Below, in pieces: positions 37,051-47,620 of a DNA stretch of 64,000 bases. The position numbers were made by a program, and so were the translations under genes. The stretch comes from Romanomermis culicivorax (taxonomy: Eukaryota > Nematoda > Enoplea > Mermithida > Mermithidae): positions 744,001 to 808,000 of the forward strand of contig CAWUHX010000147.1 of NCBI GenBank assembly GCA_963922205.1, in the 5' to 3' direction. Within the stretch, counting starts at the first letter, position 1; every line of letters begins with the position of its first letter. The notes beneath the pieces are model-generated. The model had not been told where the DNA came from and ran no database searches. It was given only the letters and a program-made list of their open reading frames with translations.

Positions 37051-38454
37051 TGAGTGTCTATTGTTTTTTCTCCCATTTGCTTAAACCCAGAAGTGTGGGC
37101 TGTATGCCTGTTTATGTTCAACAGTCATCATTTGTTTGTCAGGTTATAATTTATGTGCATGGTTGTTCCTTTATTACCACTACAACAGCAATAGCATAAT
37201 ATTCCTTGATGGGGGCATATAAGGTGTTGTTTAGAATCAATAGGGGAAGATTTTCTGAAGCAAATTTGATGGAGAAGTGGAGGGAAACAAGAGTCCCAAA
37301 AAGTCTATACAATAATACCGAAAATTGATATCATAGTATCTAAAAAAGGGACAATAAAATCTTCACCATGATGAAAATATCTACAACACAATGAATGGTG
37401 TTCTGCATTGCATCCAATGAATAGCATTGTATGTGGTGTCAGTGTTGAGACCATTGGAATCAATTTGTGTAATGTTACCATCTTTACAGCAATTTGCCAC
37501 AAATTATGAGCTGTAGCTAAGCTGTGCCATAATTTTTTGTGTGAAGAAGATTTTTCTATGATGCAATCCCAAAACTTTTCATTTGATTATCCAATTTTTT
37601 CACATCCATCATTAGTGGTTTATGGACCACAAAAAGTTTCGTTTTTTTGGATCTGCCAGTGGCTTCTGTTGGCAGCTTTGCTTGTGTCCGCAGTGTTTAT
37701 ATGTCAAAATATATTAACCTCCTGCATTTGCTACACAGAGAGGAGCTACATCAGAATCTTTGAAATAATCATATTTTTCATGATAAATGAAATCCTGTTG
37801 ATTTTTGTGATGACATGAAGCCTTGTCAAACATATTAATTTGATTGCACTTAGATTTTCTATTTGACTGAATTGTTGTCAAAGAAATTACTCCAATCTCT
37901 GCTTGAAAAGACTGTTACTGATCAGTCCATTGTTCATTGGATAAGGATTTGGCCATGCCAAATGACCAGGTGAAGACTCTTCTTGTTTGTTGATGTAAGT
38001 AGATACTCTTGGGTGTTAATGTAAGTGGACAGTTGATGTAAGTAGGTACTCTGAATTTTTTTATCATTCATTCATCCATTTGGAAAACTACGTGGTTGTG
38101 CAAGAGGAGCTAATCTAATGAACCTGAATTCATTTCCCTGTTCAACACTGAATATTTTCATTTAGAAATATTGTTCCACATATTTTTACTAAAAATACCT
38201 ATGATCATCTGCCTCTATTTGCTTTTTAATTACTGTTGTCATTTGGACATAAAATTCTGCTTAAAAGAAGACTAAAAATTAAAATTGTGGAATAGCTGTG
38301 GACTAAAAATTTTTAATTTTTTTGAAAACTAAATGCAAAACTTTTTCTGTTGTTGTTTCTAAATTAATTAGATCAGACTTGAATTTTTCTTTCTTTTGAA
38401 ACTTTCTGTAGGCTGCCTCGCCAACAACTTTGTTGACTAGAAACTGGTCTTTCA
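37051..38454. other. No supported gene
   Basis: AT-rich; short frames on both strands (for example 37537-37818 with several hydrophobic stretches) show no family motif or splice-supported structure. Confidence 0.45.
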
Positions 38455-38472
38455 TATGAAATCAATTACCTG
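38455..38472 (+). repeat. Left 18-base direct repeat bounding a GC-richer block
   Basis: TATGAAATCAATTACCTG. It matches 17 of 18 bases of 39995-40012 in the same orientation, 1540 bases apart. The repeats enclose two candidate spliced genes whose composition is visibly GC-richer than the surroundings. They could be a target duplication, an attachment-like site or chance. Confidence 0.6.
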
Positions 38473-38542
38473 GGTTCCCTACTTCCAAGTAGTAGGACCT
38501 ACGTGGAAAATTTATTTTTAATAATAATGATTGTTAATTATT

Positions 38543-39114
38543 ATGGATCGAGAACAACAGGGCAGCAGTGGTAAAATGAGGACAGGTATGTTGTTTTATC
38601 CCATTTGCCTAAGCAAACTGATGTAAATAATGTTCCAGGGGCCAAACAGCCAGGCAGTGGAGTGCGTGGGACTATGTCCCATAGAAGATTCACAGAGATT
38701 TTCTCCATGGGTAGCGTAAACTGGTCATACGACCTGGGCCTAATGGAGCAGGAAATCGCGCGAGTGTAAGCACAAGAGATATGTTGGTGTCAGACTGGGG
38801 TTGTGAAAAGGTAGATGTTTTAGGCACGAGGTGCAGCAGGCGTAGAGGAGCCAAAAGGCCCACAACCCCGGAAACGCTGGCAAGAAGGAAAAAGAGGACG
38901 CGCTACAAACGCTGATCGAAGAAAAGATCAAGGCAGCATTGGCAGTACACATCCGCCAGGGGGGGGGAGTACGGCAAGGGATGAGCCGGATGCATCTAGG
39001 GCGTTGTCCACGGTTGGAGATGGGGACCAAGACGTGGCGCTAAGCATCGAAGAAAGTGGGGCCGCAAAGAGGCTGAAGGTGCCTAAGCATAGGCGTGACC
39101 AAAGGAGCACCTGA
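38543..39114 (+). CDS. Candidate three-exon gene for a small basic protein, function unknown
   Basis: No family recognised. Proposed exons are 38543-38585, 38639-38763 and 38824-39114, giving about 152 codons from ATGGATCGAGAA to TGA. Intron 1 is 53 bases with a good GTATGT donor and TTCCAG acceptor; intron 2 is 60 bases with a weaker donor (GTGTAAGC) and TTTTAG acceptor. If intron 2 is not removed, a TAA at 38767 ends the protein at 57 residues. Exon 3 is open from exactly after its acceptor TAG for 96 codons. The product would be rich in Gly, Ser, Arg and Lys, with HRRFTEIFSMGSVNWSY in exon 2 and a nuclear-signal-like KRLKVPKHRRDQR at the C-terminus. An AATAAA lies 48 bases after the stop. 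The region is GC-richer than its surroundings, which also lengthens chance frames. Confidence 0.4.
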
Positions 39115-39161
39115 GTGCTCCTTCACAGTGTTTTTTTTGTTGTTTTATTGTTAGTAAAAAC

Positions 39162-39167
39162 AATAAA
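39162..39167 (+). terminator. Polyadenylation signal AATAAA after the candidate three-exon gene
   Basis: AATAAA within ACAATAAAAGTTG, 48 bases past the TGA, followed by a GT-rich stretch (TGTGTCTTGTTGTTG) as expected of a downstream element. Confidence 0.45.
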
Positions 39168-39234
39168 AGTTGTAGCTGCATGTGTCTTGTTGTTGCTTGA
39201 GAAGAGAGAGAAAATGATGGAACACGGACCGTCA

Positions 39235-39260
39235 CTGTCTACCCTATCTGGGGTAGACAG
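39235..39260. repeat. Perfect hairpin with 10-base arms
   Basis: CTGTCTACCC, loop TATCTG, GGGTAGACAG, followed closely by a run of seven T. It could fold in RNA or be a small cruciform. No known family, and it is not the histone mRNA stem-loop. Confidence 0.7.
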
Positions 39261-39709
39261 CTGTTTTTTTAATTAATTTGCATAATTAATATCCAAAATG
39301 GGCTGGGCTCAACAGGTTGTGTTTTTTTAAAAAGTCCAGACCAAAAGTGGAATGCAGCAGACAGGGGCAGTGCTGCTACCTTGAGCAAGGTAGCTCATTG
39401 GTGTGACCAGAAGTGAGCAAATCATGTCAGTCACAACAGGAAAAGCTCACTAGGAAAGTACACAGACAATGCAGAAAGGTTGCTGTCTAGTGTAAGTAAG
39501 GGACAAGGCAGAAAAGTCTGAAAATCCACTTGAGCAAAGTACAATGTTGCAGTCTATTATAGTGGAAGGAACCCTAGAGCTCTTATCTATTAATAGGGTG
39601 TAGTATAGGGGCTACATGGTACTTTTTCAGTGTCACGCTAATGGTGTTAGTTATTGTGTCTTTAAATACCAATATCAATTTATTGTAATAATAATAATAT
39701 GCTGGAGCA

Positions 39710-40013
39710 ATGGAAAGTACTCTAAAGATCAATGATGAAAAACTGCCAAAAAGAACACCAGGAAGGTGAGAGTTGCACTGGTGACCTGTTAGAGTAAGAG
39801 TACACTGAAAACTTCTCTTTTAGAACAAAAGGCAGAAGCCAGTCGAGCAGGCTGCCAAGTGGCTACAGTGCCAGAGAGAAGAAAAGCTCAATGGGAGAGC
39901 AGGGCGCTATGGCCCTAGGCAATAGAGCCACAGAACATAGCAAACTGGTCACTGCGCCAGCTGGCAATGGAAGACGTCAGAAAAGCAGAGTGACTATGAA
40001 ATCGATTACCTGA
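39710..40013 (+). CDS. Candidate two-exon gene for a small basic protein, function unknown
   Basis: Proposed exons are 39710-39765 (ATGGAAAGTACTC...GGAAG) and 39824-40013, joined by a 58-base intron with donor GTGAGAG and acceptor CTCTTTTAG. The spliced frame has 81 codons ending TGA at 40011-40013. The protein starts MESTLKINDEKLPKRTPGR and continues with KGRSQSSRLPSGYSAREKK, rich in Ser, Arg, Lys and Gly, without hydrophobic segments. No family is recognised. An unspliced frame in the same exon reads NWSLRQLAMED, faintly like NWSYDLGLMEQ in the neighbouring candidate gene, which may be chance. Intron size matches other introns in the window. Transcript evidence would be needed to accept it. 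Confidence 0.35.
39995..40012 (+). repeat. Right 18-base direct repeat bounding a GC-richer block
   Basis: TATGAAATCGATTACCTG, one base different from 38455-38472. It forms the last codons of the candidate two-exon gene that ends at 40013. Confidence 0.6.
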
Positions 40014-41584
40014 ATCAATCTTTCATAGATATTAACCCTAAATGTCATTTTGACTGTCCGGTGGAACAAAAATAATTCATTTGTTATTCTTGAATATTTT
40101 CACCCATCAAAACTGTTGTTTATTTACTTTAATGATTATAATTATTATTTCAGTTGTGGAGAGGGTGAACATTTGGAAGGGGAGCCTGGTCAAATGGATA
40201 TTTTTTCACAATTTACTATTTTTGCTTGGTGAAAAGACATTCAAAATGGGAAAAAAGCATAAGAATTGTTATATTTTTAAAAATACCTCATGCCATAAAT
40301 TCGATGCAATGAAAGGTATTCTGATGAAAAATACATGTGATTTTCGACTGCATTAGCTCAATGTCCTAGTAAAATCTACCTTGGGACGTGAAAAATAAAA
40401 AACTGAAAAATCCAGAATTAAAATTGTGTGGGAAGTTTTTGTGATCTCTGAATCCAGAATCAAAAGTAGAAAAAATGGAGAAACTACATCCATGTTCAAC
40501 AATATTCAACATTTTGGAAAATATATGATGGGCATTATAAAGATTATAACTGGACAAAAAATCAATATGAAACTTATGTATATGATTAAAATTTAACAAG
40601 CATGATAAAAAAAATTCAGAATCATTTTCTAGGAGATTACAAAGTTCAAGTGGGTTGAAAAATGATGTCATTTTCAATAATTCCACATTCCCACCACAAT
40701 GCATTAAAGGATCAATTTCAAATCATTGCATCAAAGTTGAACACTGATTTTCTAGCCATAACATTTTTTTCTGGCATTGTTCTTTAAAAAGCAGGTGATC
40801 ACTTGATCTACATCAAATCTTGATAATTGTGCTGTAAACAATAGAGTATGACTTTTTTTATAGAAACATATCAAATTTGAATACTTACCTATTATTCTCA
40901 AAAATCAGAATTTCCTTCATGTATAAGTTGGATTAATCTTTCAGTTTTGGTATCTGCAGTAGTGGGAGAAAATTTGAAAATAGGCATAGGCAATTTACAC
41001 TAGCAAGTTTGTTAACCTGTAAGGTATATAGAGCATGTTTGTATGGGCGACATCCAAGCATGAATGCTAATTTCACTCCCTACATATGTTCATCATTGAT
41101 ATCCAGAAGTAGAATCTACCAACATTAACATATATTGCATGCAGCAGAAAAATTGTATCCATGCCCTCAAAGGAATTGTTCAATCAAATTATACAACTTG
41201 AACAAATGTGCAATGCATTTGTCAGCTGATAACTGATTGCTTAGCAAGAAGAAGCATGACTCAACAAATCCTACATTGTGGTATGCTTGCTCATGGCGCT
41301 CTGGTTTGTTGAATTTTAATATGGTGAAAAAACTTTTGGACAGCTCATCAGCATATTCTACATTTGAAAAATACTCAAATTCATCAAAATCATGAGACTG
41401 TTGACTGCTGCTTTAAAAACTGCCATTTTTTGACAAGTTTTCTTGGAACATGGTCTTGTCATTTTTCTAGGGCTCATTGACATTATGAATCTGATGTTTT
41501 TGAGCAGTTTATCAGAAAATGGTGTGCAGAGCTATCAAGGCAAGCAGAAGAGTTAGAAGAAGCTGCAGATTCAAGTCAGTTTGA
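40014..41584. other. AT-rich sequence up to the LTR element, no supported gene
   Basis: Short frames on both strands (for example 40366-40704 minus) have no recognisable motif. The last bases TTTGATATT carry the left TATT target-site copy. Confidence 0.5.
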
Positions 41585-41588
41585 TATT
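41585..41588 (+). repeat. Left target-site duplication TATT
   Basis: TATT directly before the LTR (TGTGGTATTGGG); repeated at 55191-55194. A 4-base duplication fits a Ty3/Gypsy integrase. Confidence 0.8.
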
Positions 41589-42415
41589 TGTGGTATTGGG
41601 TGCTCGTATACCCTCGGCTACCTACCTGCGGTTCTTGGGAGATCCAATCTGGTACGGCCCCTGACGCTAACCGGGTACTGAATACAGTCCTACTGCAGTG
41701 AGTTGAGACTTGATGCACGAGAACGTTTATTGGTGAGCAAAACACAACAGGTAGTAGAATACAACGATGGATGTAAGTACGAAACAAAAGTGCAGAGTGC
41801 CAAAAATACCAACACTACCACCTACAACCTCCCTAGTCGGCTGATCCTTCTTTTGTCCCTGAGCAACGAGCCACAGGGCCAATAGGATATCTCGGGCCAC
41901 GGCCTAAGCTGAAACTCTACCAAAAATAAGTGAACTACCTCAGACAACCACTCACTGGTTCCTCTCCTCAAGATGGAACGTGGCAAACGTCTCAGGCCGC
42001 ATCACTACTCAAATTCGTCCGCGACGCGAAGCTCAAAACACAAATAAACGAAATGGCGATCCTTTCCTTTGTCACCACCATCGAAATACTAGGGCGCCTG
42101 AACGCTACCGTGCAGATGCTAATAACCAATGAAGGAGCGGCGATTCTCCAGACGAAAATATTACTCACAATAATAATAATAATAACAAGAATGAATAAAA
42201 AATACTGCAGCGCGTCTAACATCGACTTGCAAGTGATATGCAAAACATTTGCGCCAACCATTTATTTATTTTTGACCAAAAATATGAGTGACACAAACCG
42301 TTTTATCGGTTTGTTTACCTGGGAATAAATGAAAACACTTTAGCAATAAAGAAACTTTAGAAAATGAAATGATGTAATTAGAGGACCAAAGGTCAGAGGA
42401 ATTGACCCTCTGACA
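41589..42415 (-). repeat. 3' LTR of the complete element
   Basis: 827 bases, matching 54364-55190 with 8 substitutions. In element orientation it starts TGTCAGAGGG and ends ACCACA. An AATAAA (41726-41731 on the minus strand) lies about 140 bases before its end and is the likely polyadenylation signal. Confidence 0.97.
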
Positions 42416-42431
42416 TCCCTCCCCCCCAAAG
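42416..42431 (-). promoter_or_regulatory. Polypurine tract (plus-strand primer)
   Basis: On the minus strand TTTGGGGGGGAGGGA lies directly against the 3' LTR start TGTCAG. This is the expected RNase H-resistant primer for plus-strand DNA synthesis. Confidence 0.85.
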
Positions 42432-43532
42432 GCAAGACTTTTCCCGCCAGCAGAGGGAAAAGTCAGGAGGTCCCCCAAGGGCCCCAGACCCTCGAGGCTG
42501 ACGATCGACACCTCCAAAATGTTCAACAAAACGATGCTACGCGCCGTTGACGCAATTGTAAACAATAATAAATAAAATATCCATATCGAACGGTATCTTC
42601 TATAACTTTGGGCCAATGGCGCCGGATGCTACCCCCGACGCTAAAAAGTTTCCAAATAAAATGCCCCGTGGACTCGTGGTCCTGAATATAAGAATAAAAA
42701 TGTTTGAACGAATAGCGTTCGCGGCACTCGGGCCGAATTTGACCAAGATAAAAATAAAAACGTTTAATCGGCGGCGACCCCCGCGGTGCCGGAGTTAGGT
42801 TGTGGGCTGCTCCCCACTGCCTTCGATGTATGTCGTATCGGCGGCTCCTCCATCACCGATTGTGGCATTCGTCTCCATCCTCTCCGGAGGGGGGTTGTTG
42901 ATCATGGAGAGCCCGCAAGACTTTCCCAATTTCCGCCGCCGTTGCTCCTCTGGCCCCTTGGCCGGACACTGGCCCCCCAATCGCCTTTGGTATTATCTGC
43001 CCCCAGGGAGAAAGGATGCCCGAAAACCAAATCCTCTGGCCCTTTGGCTGTCTAGATTTTGAACAAAAATATTTATGGTATTTATTGCTAAAGTGAATCT
43101 GCCTTATTAAGAGGTAAACTTAAACCCATAACACGGTCTGTGCCACGAAAAAATTTTAGAATGAAAATGTGTTTTGAAAAAAAAGGATAGAAAAGTATGA
43201 AAATGGCAGCGCAAAGCCTGCTACCCTTGGGTGATGTCAGTTGGTGACTTTTATCGGAAAGGAACAAAAATACCCGACATTTAAGAAAATACGATATATT
43301 TCCGTGCAGATTCGAAAAACACAAACGAAAAAATAAATGAAACAAATTGAGATTAGTACAAGAGGCAACTTTAAGGCATAATAAAGGTGGCACAACCGGT
43401 TTCGATTTTGTAATACTGACGCTCGAAACGGAAAAATAGGTAGCTTTTGAAATATCGAAAAAAATTTACAGAACGAGATAATTGTCTTTATAATGACCTC
43501 ACGGAGAGCGGGGTCATCTGCAACATAAAAAT
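42432..43532 (-). other. 3' non-coding tail of the complete element
   Basis: 1.1 kb between the ORF3 stop and the polypurine tract. A GC-rich patch (42620-43010) carries overlapping frames on both strands, which I take as compositional. A 101-codon minus frame (43393-43088) is Phe- and Leu-rich but has no family motif. Confidence 0.6.
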
Positions 43533-45116
43533 TTACTTTCTTCTTTGACCGCTATGGTCCCGTCCCGGTTGACCAATACCAATATCTCGTTTCAACGGGG
43601 AAATATAATCGGGGTTCTCTGTGGACGGCGGTCTTTGGGGCGGTTGCGTAGACGTCCCCGGAATATCCATTCTTTCTTCGGTTCGCACATTACGCACCAG
43701 CGGAATCATTGTAGGCGGAGGCATCTGCATGCCCCGCGGAACTAAGAACTGGTTGTAAAATTGCGGTTGCCCAGGATTGAATTGCATGACCGGAAACTGC
43801 GGCATTTGATACTGTGCCAGGGGCGGCACCATTGTATTTGGAAATAATTGACCTGAAAAAAGAGGGCGGTTTATACAGTCAACACCCACCATCGGCAACC
43901 CCGGATAATTCGGCGGTAAATACGGTAATTGCTGCTGGTGCGCCTGCATCATCGCATTGGGATCGGCCATCGACACTCCTTGTTGCGTTGTTTCCCTGGC
44001 CTTAGACCTATCCAGAGAAGTCTTTCGACTGGAGTAGACCACGTCCACTCTATCGTCGTGTTGGTAATACGCCGACGTCCTTTTCCTACTTCGTGATTGT
44101 CGGCTATCCTGTCGCTCTTTAGCTTCTCTATTTTCCTTTTCCTTCCTTTCATAAGCCATTTCGTAATCGTCGATTTCTTTGCACCAACTCTCCTCTTCCG
44201 CCTCTTTTCGCTTCTTTTCTCGCGACATCGATTTCTCGTGGCGACTTTCGTCTCTGTGTCGACTTTTGTGCTTTCTCTTTCTGTCTTTTTCCGGCGTTTC
44301 CGATTTTTCCCTTCTTTGCGTATCACTATCTTTTCTAACCCATCGTTTGGATACCTTACTCGTCGCAGGCCTAGTGTGGGCATGCTTGACTCGGTATCCA
44401 ACTCTTTTCTTCACAGTTTTTTCGACTTCCAATATATCATGGGCTTTCCTTCGATCAATTACTTCCCAAAATCGTATCCGTGGGTCGGTGTTGTCCGTTT
44501 CCTTCTTCCATACCTGTATATTCGTGTACTTTGGTTCGGGGTCTTTTTTGTCTTTAAGCACGGCTTTAGCAATTGTATACGCTAACGCCGATGCTTTCGA
44601 CTGGCATGAGGCGTATAACGCATGAAAATTGCTACCTGCTCCACCTTGTCCAGCATTGAATTCGCGGCGCAATTTCATCATAATATACGCATGGGCTTGG
44701 TAGTGGAATCCAGCGAAATTTTGGGGAATTCTGCCCAATCTCGACAACTTCATGAATAGACAAGCGCAAGCCCATACGGCGGCTTCATATGCTTTCTCCG
44801 GAGATCGTGTTGTACTCCACTCGGCTAGTTGAAGCTCGAAAATACTCCACAATTTTTCTGGCAGGTTCGCTTGTAGAACATGAAACTGTAACTCGTAATA
44901 TCGTATTGTTTCGATTTCGATCCCGGCTTCATCATATACACGGTTTATTAAATCTGTCATCATTAGAGCTACCTCCTCATCCAAAGTGGGATCCATGTGC
45001 GCGAGATACTTCTGAACACATGGATTTGATAGAGATACTCTCCCGTATTGGAAGTCGACGACGTACTTTCCTTCCTTCAAGGCTTTGTTGAGAACTTGCC
45101 CCCGTTTCCCGAGGCC
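43533..45116 (-). CDS. ORF3 distal part: basic, RS-rich and proline-rich protein of unknown function
   Basis: No known family recognised. The 515-codon frame is in phase with the exonuclease frame upstream and separated from it only by TGA (45117-45119), so the two were probably one protein of about 1,350 residues. The first frame codon with a start is a TTG at 45080; no ATG is suitably placed, which supports the fusion. Residues 1-210 are mainly helical by appearance (LDEEVALMMTDLINRVYDEA, KASALAYTIAKAVLKDKKD). Residues about 235-360 are dense in Arg, Lys, Glu and Ser (RKRKHKSRHRDESRHEKS, RQDSRQSRSRKR), like RS-type RNA-binding tails. Residues about 385-480 are Pro, Gln and Met-rich. No signal peptide or membrane segment, so it is not an envelope. 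Confidence 0.7.
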   Translation of the reverse strand, partial: GLGKRGQVLNKALKEGKYVVDFQYGRVSLSNPCVQKYLAHMDPTLDEEVALMMTDLINRVYDEAGIEIETIRYYELQFHVLQANLPEKLWSIFELQLAEWSTTRSPEKAYEAAVWACACLFMKLSRLGRIPQNFAGFHYQAHAYIMMKLRREFNAGQGGAGSNFHALYASCQSKASALAYTIAKAVLKDKKDPEPKYTNIQVWKKETDNTDPRIRFWEVIDRRKAHDILEVEKTVKKRVGYRVKHAHTRPATSKVSKRWVRKDSDTQRREKSETPEKDRKRKHKSRHRDESRHEKSMSREKKRKEAEEESWCKEIDDYEMAYERKEKENREAKERQDSRQSRSRKRTSAYYQHDDRVDVVYSSRKTSLDRSKARETTQQGVSMADPNAMMQAHQQQLPYLPPNYPGLPMVGVDCINRPLFSGQLFPNTMVPPLAQYQMPQFPVMQFNPGQPQFYNQFLVPRGMQMPPPTMIPLVRNVRTEERMDIPGTSTQPPQRPPSTENPDYISPLKRDIGIGQPGRDHSGQRRK

Positions 45117-47620
45117 TCATCGGTATTTAACTTTATCATTTGGATTTTCGGCTGGCTGCTGGAACTGTCCGCTCTTTACTTTGTCTAGTTCGGCTTTATT
45201 TTCTTCGCGAGTTATTCGTTTCTCTGTAGCCTGTCTCTTCAACTGCATCACTTTCCCAAATTTTCCCGGATTCTTGATGTTCTCTACATTTTGCCCACTG
45301 GCCTTTGCATAAACTGGCGGCGCGGGCAAAACGTTATCCGTAATTTCTTCGTCATCGCTACCGATTTCGGATACCACCTCCACGTACGGTTCTTCGCTCG
45401 TCCCTTCTTCCTCTGGATTGACATCTTGTAATTGCTTTGCTAATTCGATGGCGGCCTTCCAGTACTTTTCTTTTTCCAAAACTTCTATTTTCTCTTTCAT
45501 TTCCTTTATTTGATCGGTTAATTTTTCCAAATCGGGTTGCGTCTGACTTTCAGATTCAACTATCTCCATTAGTTTTTCCTCCTCTTCGGCACCTTTACTC
45601 CCATCTGCGGGTGTACTGGTGATAGGGGGATCCGCGATAAGTACGACCACGGGCTTATCTTGCTCCATTCCGTTATCTGAAACATTCAAATTATCTACTT
45701 TAGGTGGTACATTTACAGTCTGCTCCTTCGAAGTTTGTTCTGTAGGACCCTGGCTAGCCGGGACCACAACTTCTACTTGCGGAATCAGATCTGAGTCGTC
45801 CCACTTAGTTACAGATTTAAAAGTTGCAGAGGTGCTAGGGGCCCATAGGTCCTTAGCCTCGAATATGGACGCGGAAACATTCCAATAAATAAGATTTTGA
45901 CTCGCGGCATGGATATTCAAAAAATGAAACACATTATAAAAGTTACTGTTCATAAAATAAATAGAATTGTCGCGCAAATTTGTCTTTATTTCTTCGATGG
46001 GTTCTTTGCAGGAACGCGGTATCCATCTTATAGGTAGTACGCAAAAAATATTTTGAACTGATTTCTGAGTACGTATCTTTAGATACCTTTCCATCATCTG
46101 TTCCATTTGATCGGTAATCTTGTTGTTCGCGAGATCCTGGCCCATCCATTTCATGAATTCGATTCGTTCTTGTTCATTTCTCCACACGGAGGACCACATT
46201 CCCGATGTAAATCCTGAAACCCAAGATTTCCACTCTTGCGCCGAATGAGGCCACAAGAAGTAAATGAGTGGATTTACGTTTTTCTCGTACAAATCTTTGA
46301 CTATTGGAACGATCGATCGGTTAATCTTTGAGTGATAATGGTCCTTAAGCGATGACACTTGTTCTCCTATAACATTGGTAAAGTGGATCACTTCTTTTGG
46401 CCATTTTCCGTGTTTCATTTCTATTTCTCGGGGTTCAATTGGCCGTCCAAATTGCCATGCCGCCAAAATATCTTCTAAATCCCAATCGTTAGTTGGTCCT
46501 TCCTCGGAATCGTCCGTATCTTTTCTCCTTCTCGACGCTTTCACCTTTCTTTCTACCCATGGAAACCAACCGTTGGGCACTGGCTGCGGTTCGATGTCGC
46601 TATTAGAGAAATGCGGAGGACACTGAAAAGTCCCTGGCGTCATTTCCTCTGATAATTTATAGGTCGCTATGGCTTCTCCACGCATCATGAAATATAACGC
46701 GTTAGTATTGCCAGTCATCTCTTCCACTCCGTAAGCGCCTTTCCATTGTGGATCCATGTATTTACTTTCGAACGTGTCTCTAAATCTTCGTGCTAAATCA
46801 GCGACCCATTCCGGTTCCATCGTAGCGTGTGGGTACAACTGGAAACAATTTTGAATGTCTGTCGCGAATCCGTAGCGAAGTAGAGCCAAGAAACATAGAA
46901 GGGCTCCGTGTGCGTCGAGCGTCGCGTATCGCAAAACTTCTATATTCAATTTGTCTGCCTCCATGAGTTGTCGAAATTCTAGGGAACTCAACTGTCCCCA
47001 CGAAATCTTGAAAGCGTCGGCCCATAAAAACAAAACTTCTGTCATAAGGGCTTTCAGGTTGAGGCCTTCGGGGCTGATTCCGATTATTCTTGCTTTCGAT
47101 TTGTCCTTCATCTCCGCCAATACGATTTCCAAATCATAGACGCAGCACGATAAAATGTAGTCTATGTTGTCACGCCTTTTTCGAGCTAGTTCCTTTTCCT
47201 GATCTAAATACCCAAATTTAGTCAGAACTAGCGTGATATCTTCGCGTATGTGGAAACTGACGATGATGTTTTCGAGGCGAAAAATCGTTCCGTATACTTT
47301 GTGAAAGTGTTCTTTGTCCCAAAACTTTAAATCGATTATAAAGTTCTTTCCGCACATCGTTGAGATCGTTAGAAGTCGCAATGCGTCGCTTGGCTTTGAT
47401 CCTGGAGTTTTTGGCTTCCTCCCGCTTTCGGTGTCTAACGCTATGACTATACGTCCTCGGAACTTCGAGTGGTTTATCGCCTTAATAAATGCTTTCAAAT
47501 TCTCGGGGGCCAGAAATAATGGTTCTTCGATGGCCGCATGAGGCACACCGAACAACGACGTGAAATAGTTAAAAATATCCGTTGAGCGTACCAATCTTCG
47601 AACATTGTAATCTTAAAATT
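45117..47620 (-). CDS. ORF3 proximal part: DEDDy-type 3'-5' exonuclease
   Basis: Predicted RNase D/WRN-like 3'-5' exonuclease that would trim RNA or single-stranded DNA ends with two metal ions. Numbered from the TTG at 47594, motif I is IVIALDTES (D54, E56), motif II VSFHIREDITLVL (D119) and motif III LRYATLDAHG (Y223, D227), so every DEDDy residue is present. YGF and LYPH follow motif III. The rest has a long region of unknown fold (about 250-620), then an acidic coiled-coil-like stretch (LEKLTDQIKEMKEKIEVLEK). The frame is open back to a TAA at about 47621 without an ATG before the catalytic domain, so translation probably depends on a spliced leader exon or other unusual start. It lies 0.7 kb after integrase, where env sits in retroviruses. 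A weaker relative is at 9.8 and 22.9 kb. Confidence 0.88.

Noticed and set aside
41930..42328. 132-codon plus-strand frame in the LTR (also at 54705-55103)
   Set aside because: Lies within the LTRs, antisense to the element, with no recognisable domain.
42616..43062. Overlapping plus and minus frames in the GC-rich tail of the LTR element
   Set aside because: Open on both strands at once, as expected from GC-rich composition; no motif and no agreement with element orientation.
43545..44625. Long plus-strand frames opposite the RS-rich ORF
   Set aside because: They are shadows of the minus-strand coding sequence: Arg/Ser/Phe-rich translations of the reverse complement without motifs.
43533..47620. 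ORF3 as a retroviral envelope
   Set aside because: Despite its env-like position it has no signal peptide, membrane span or furin-type site, and its N-terminal part is an exonuclease.
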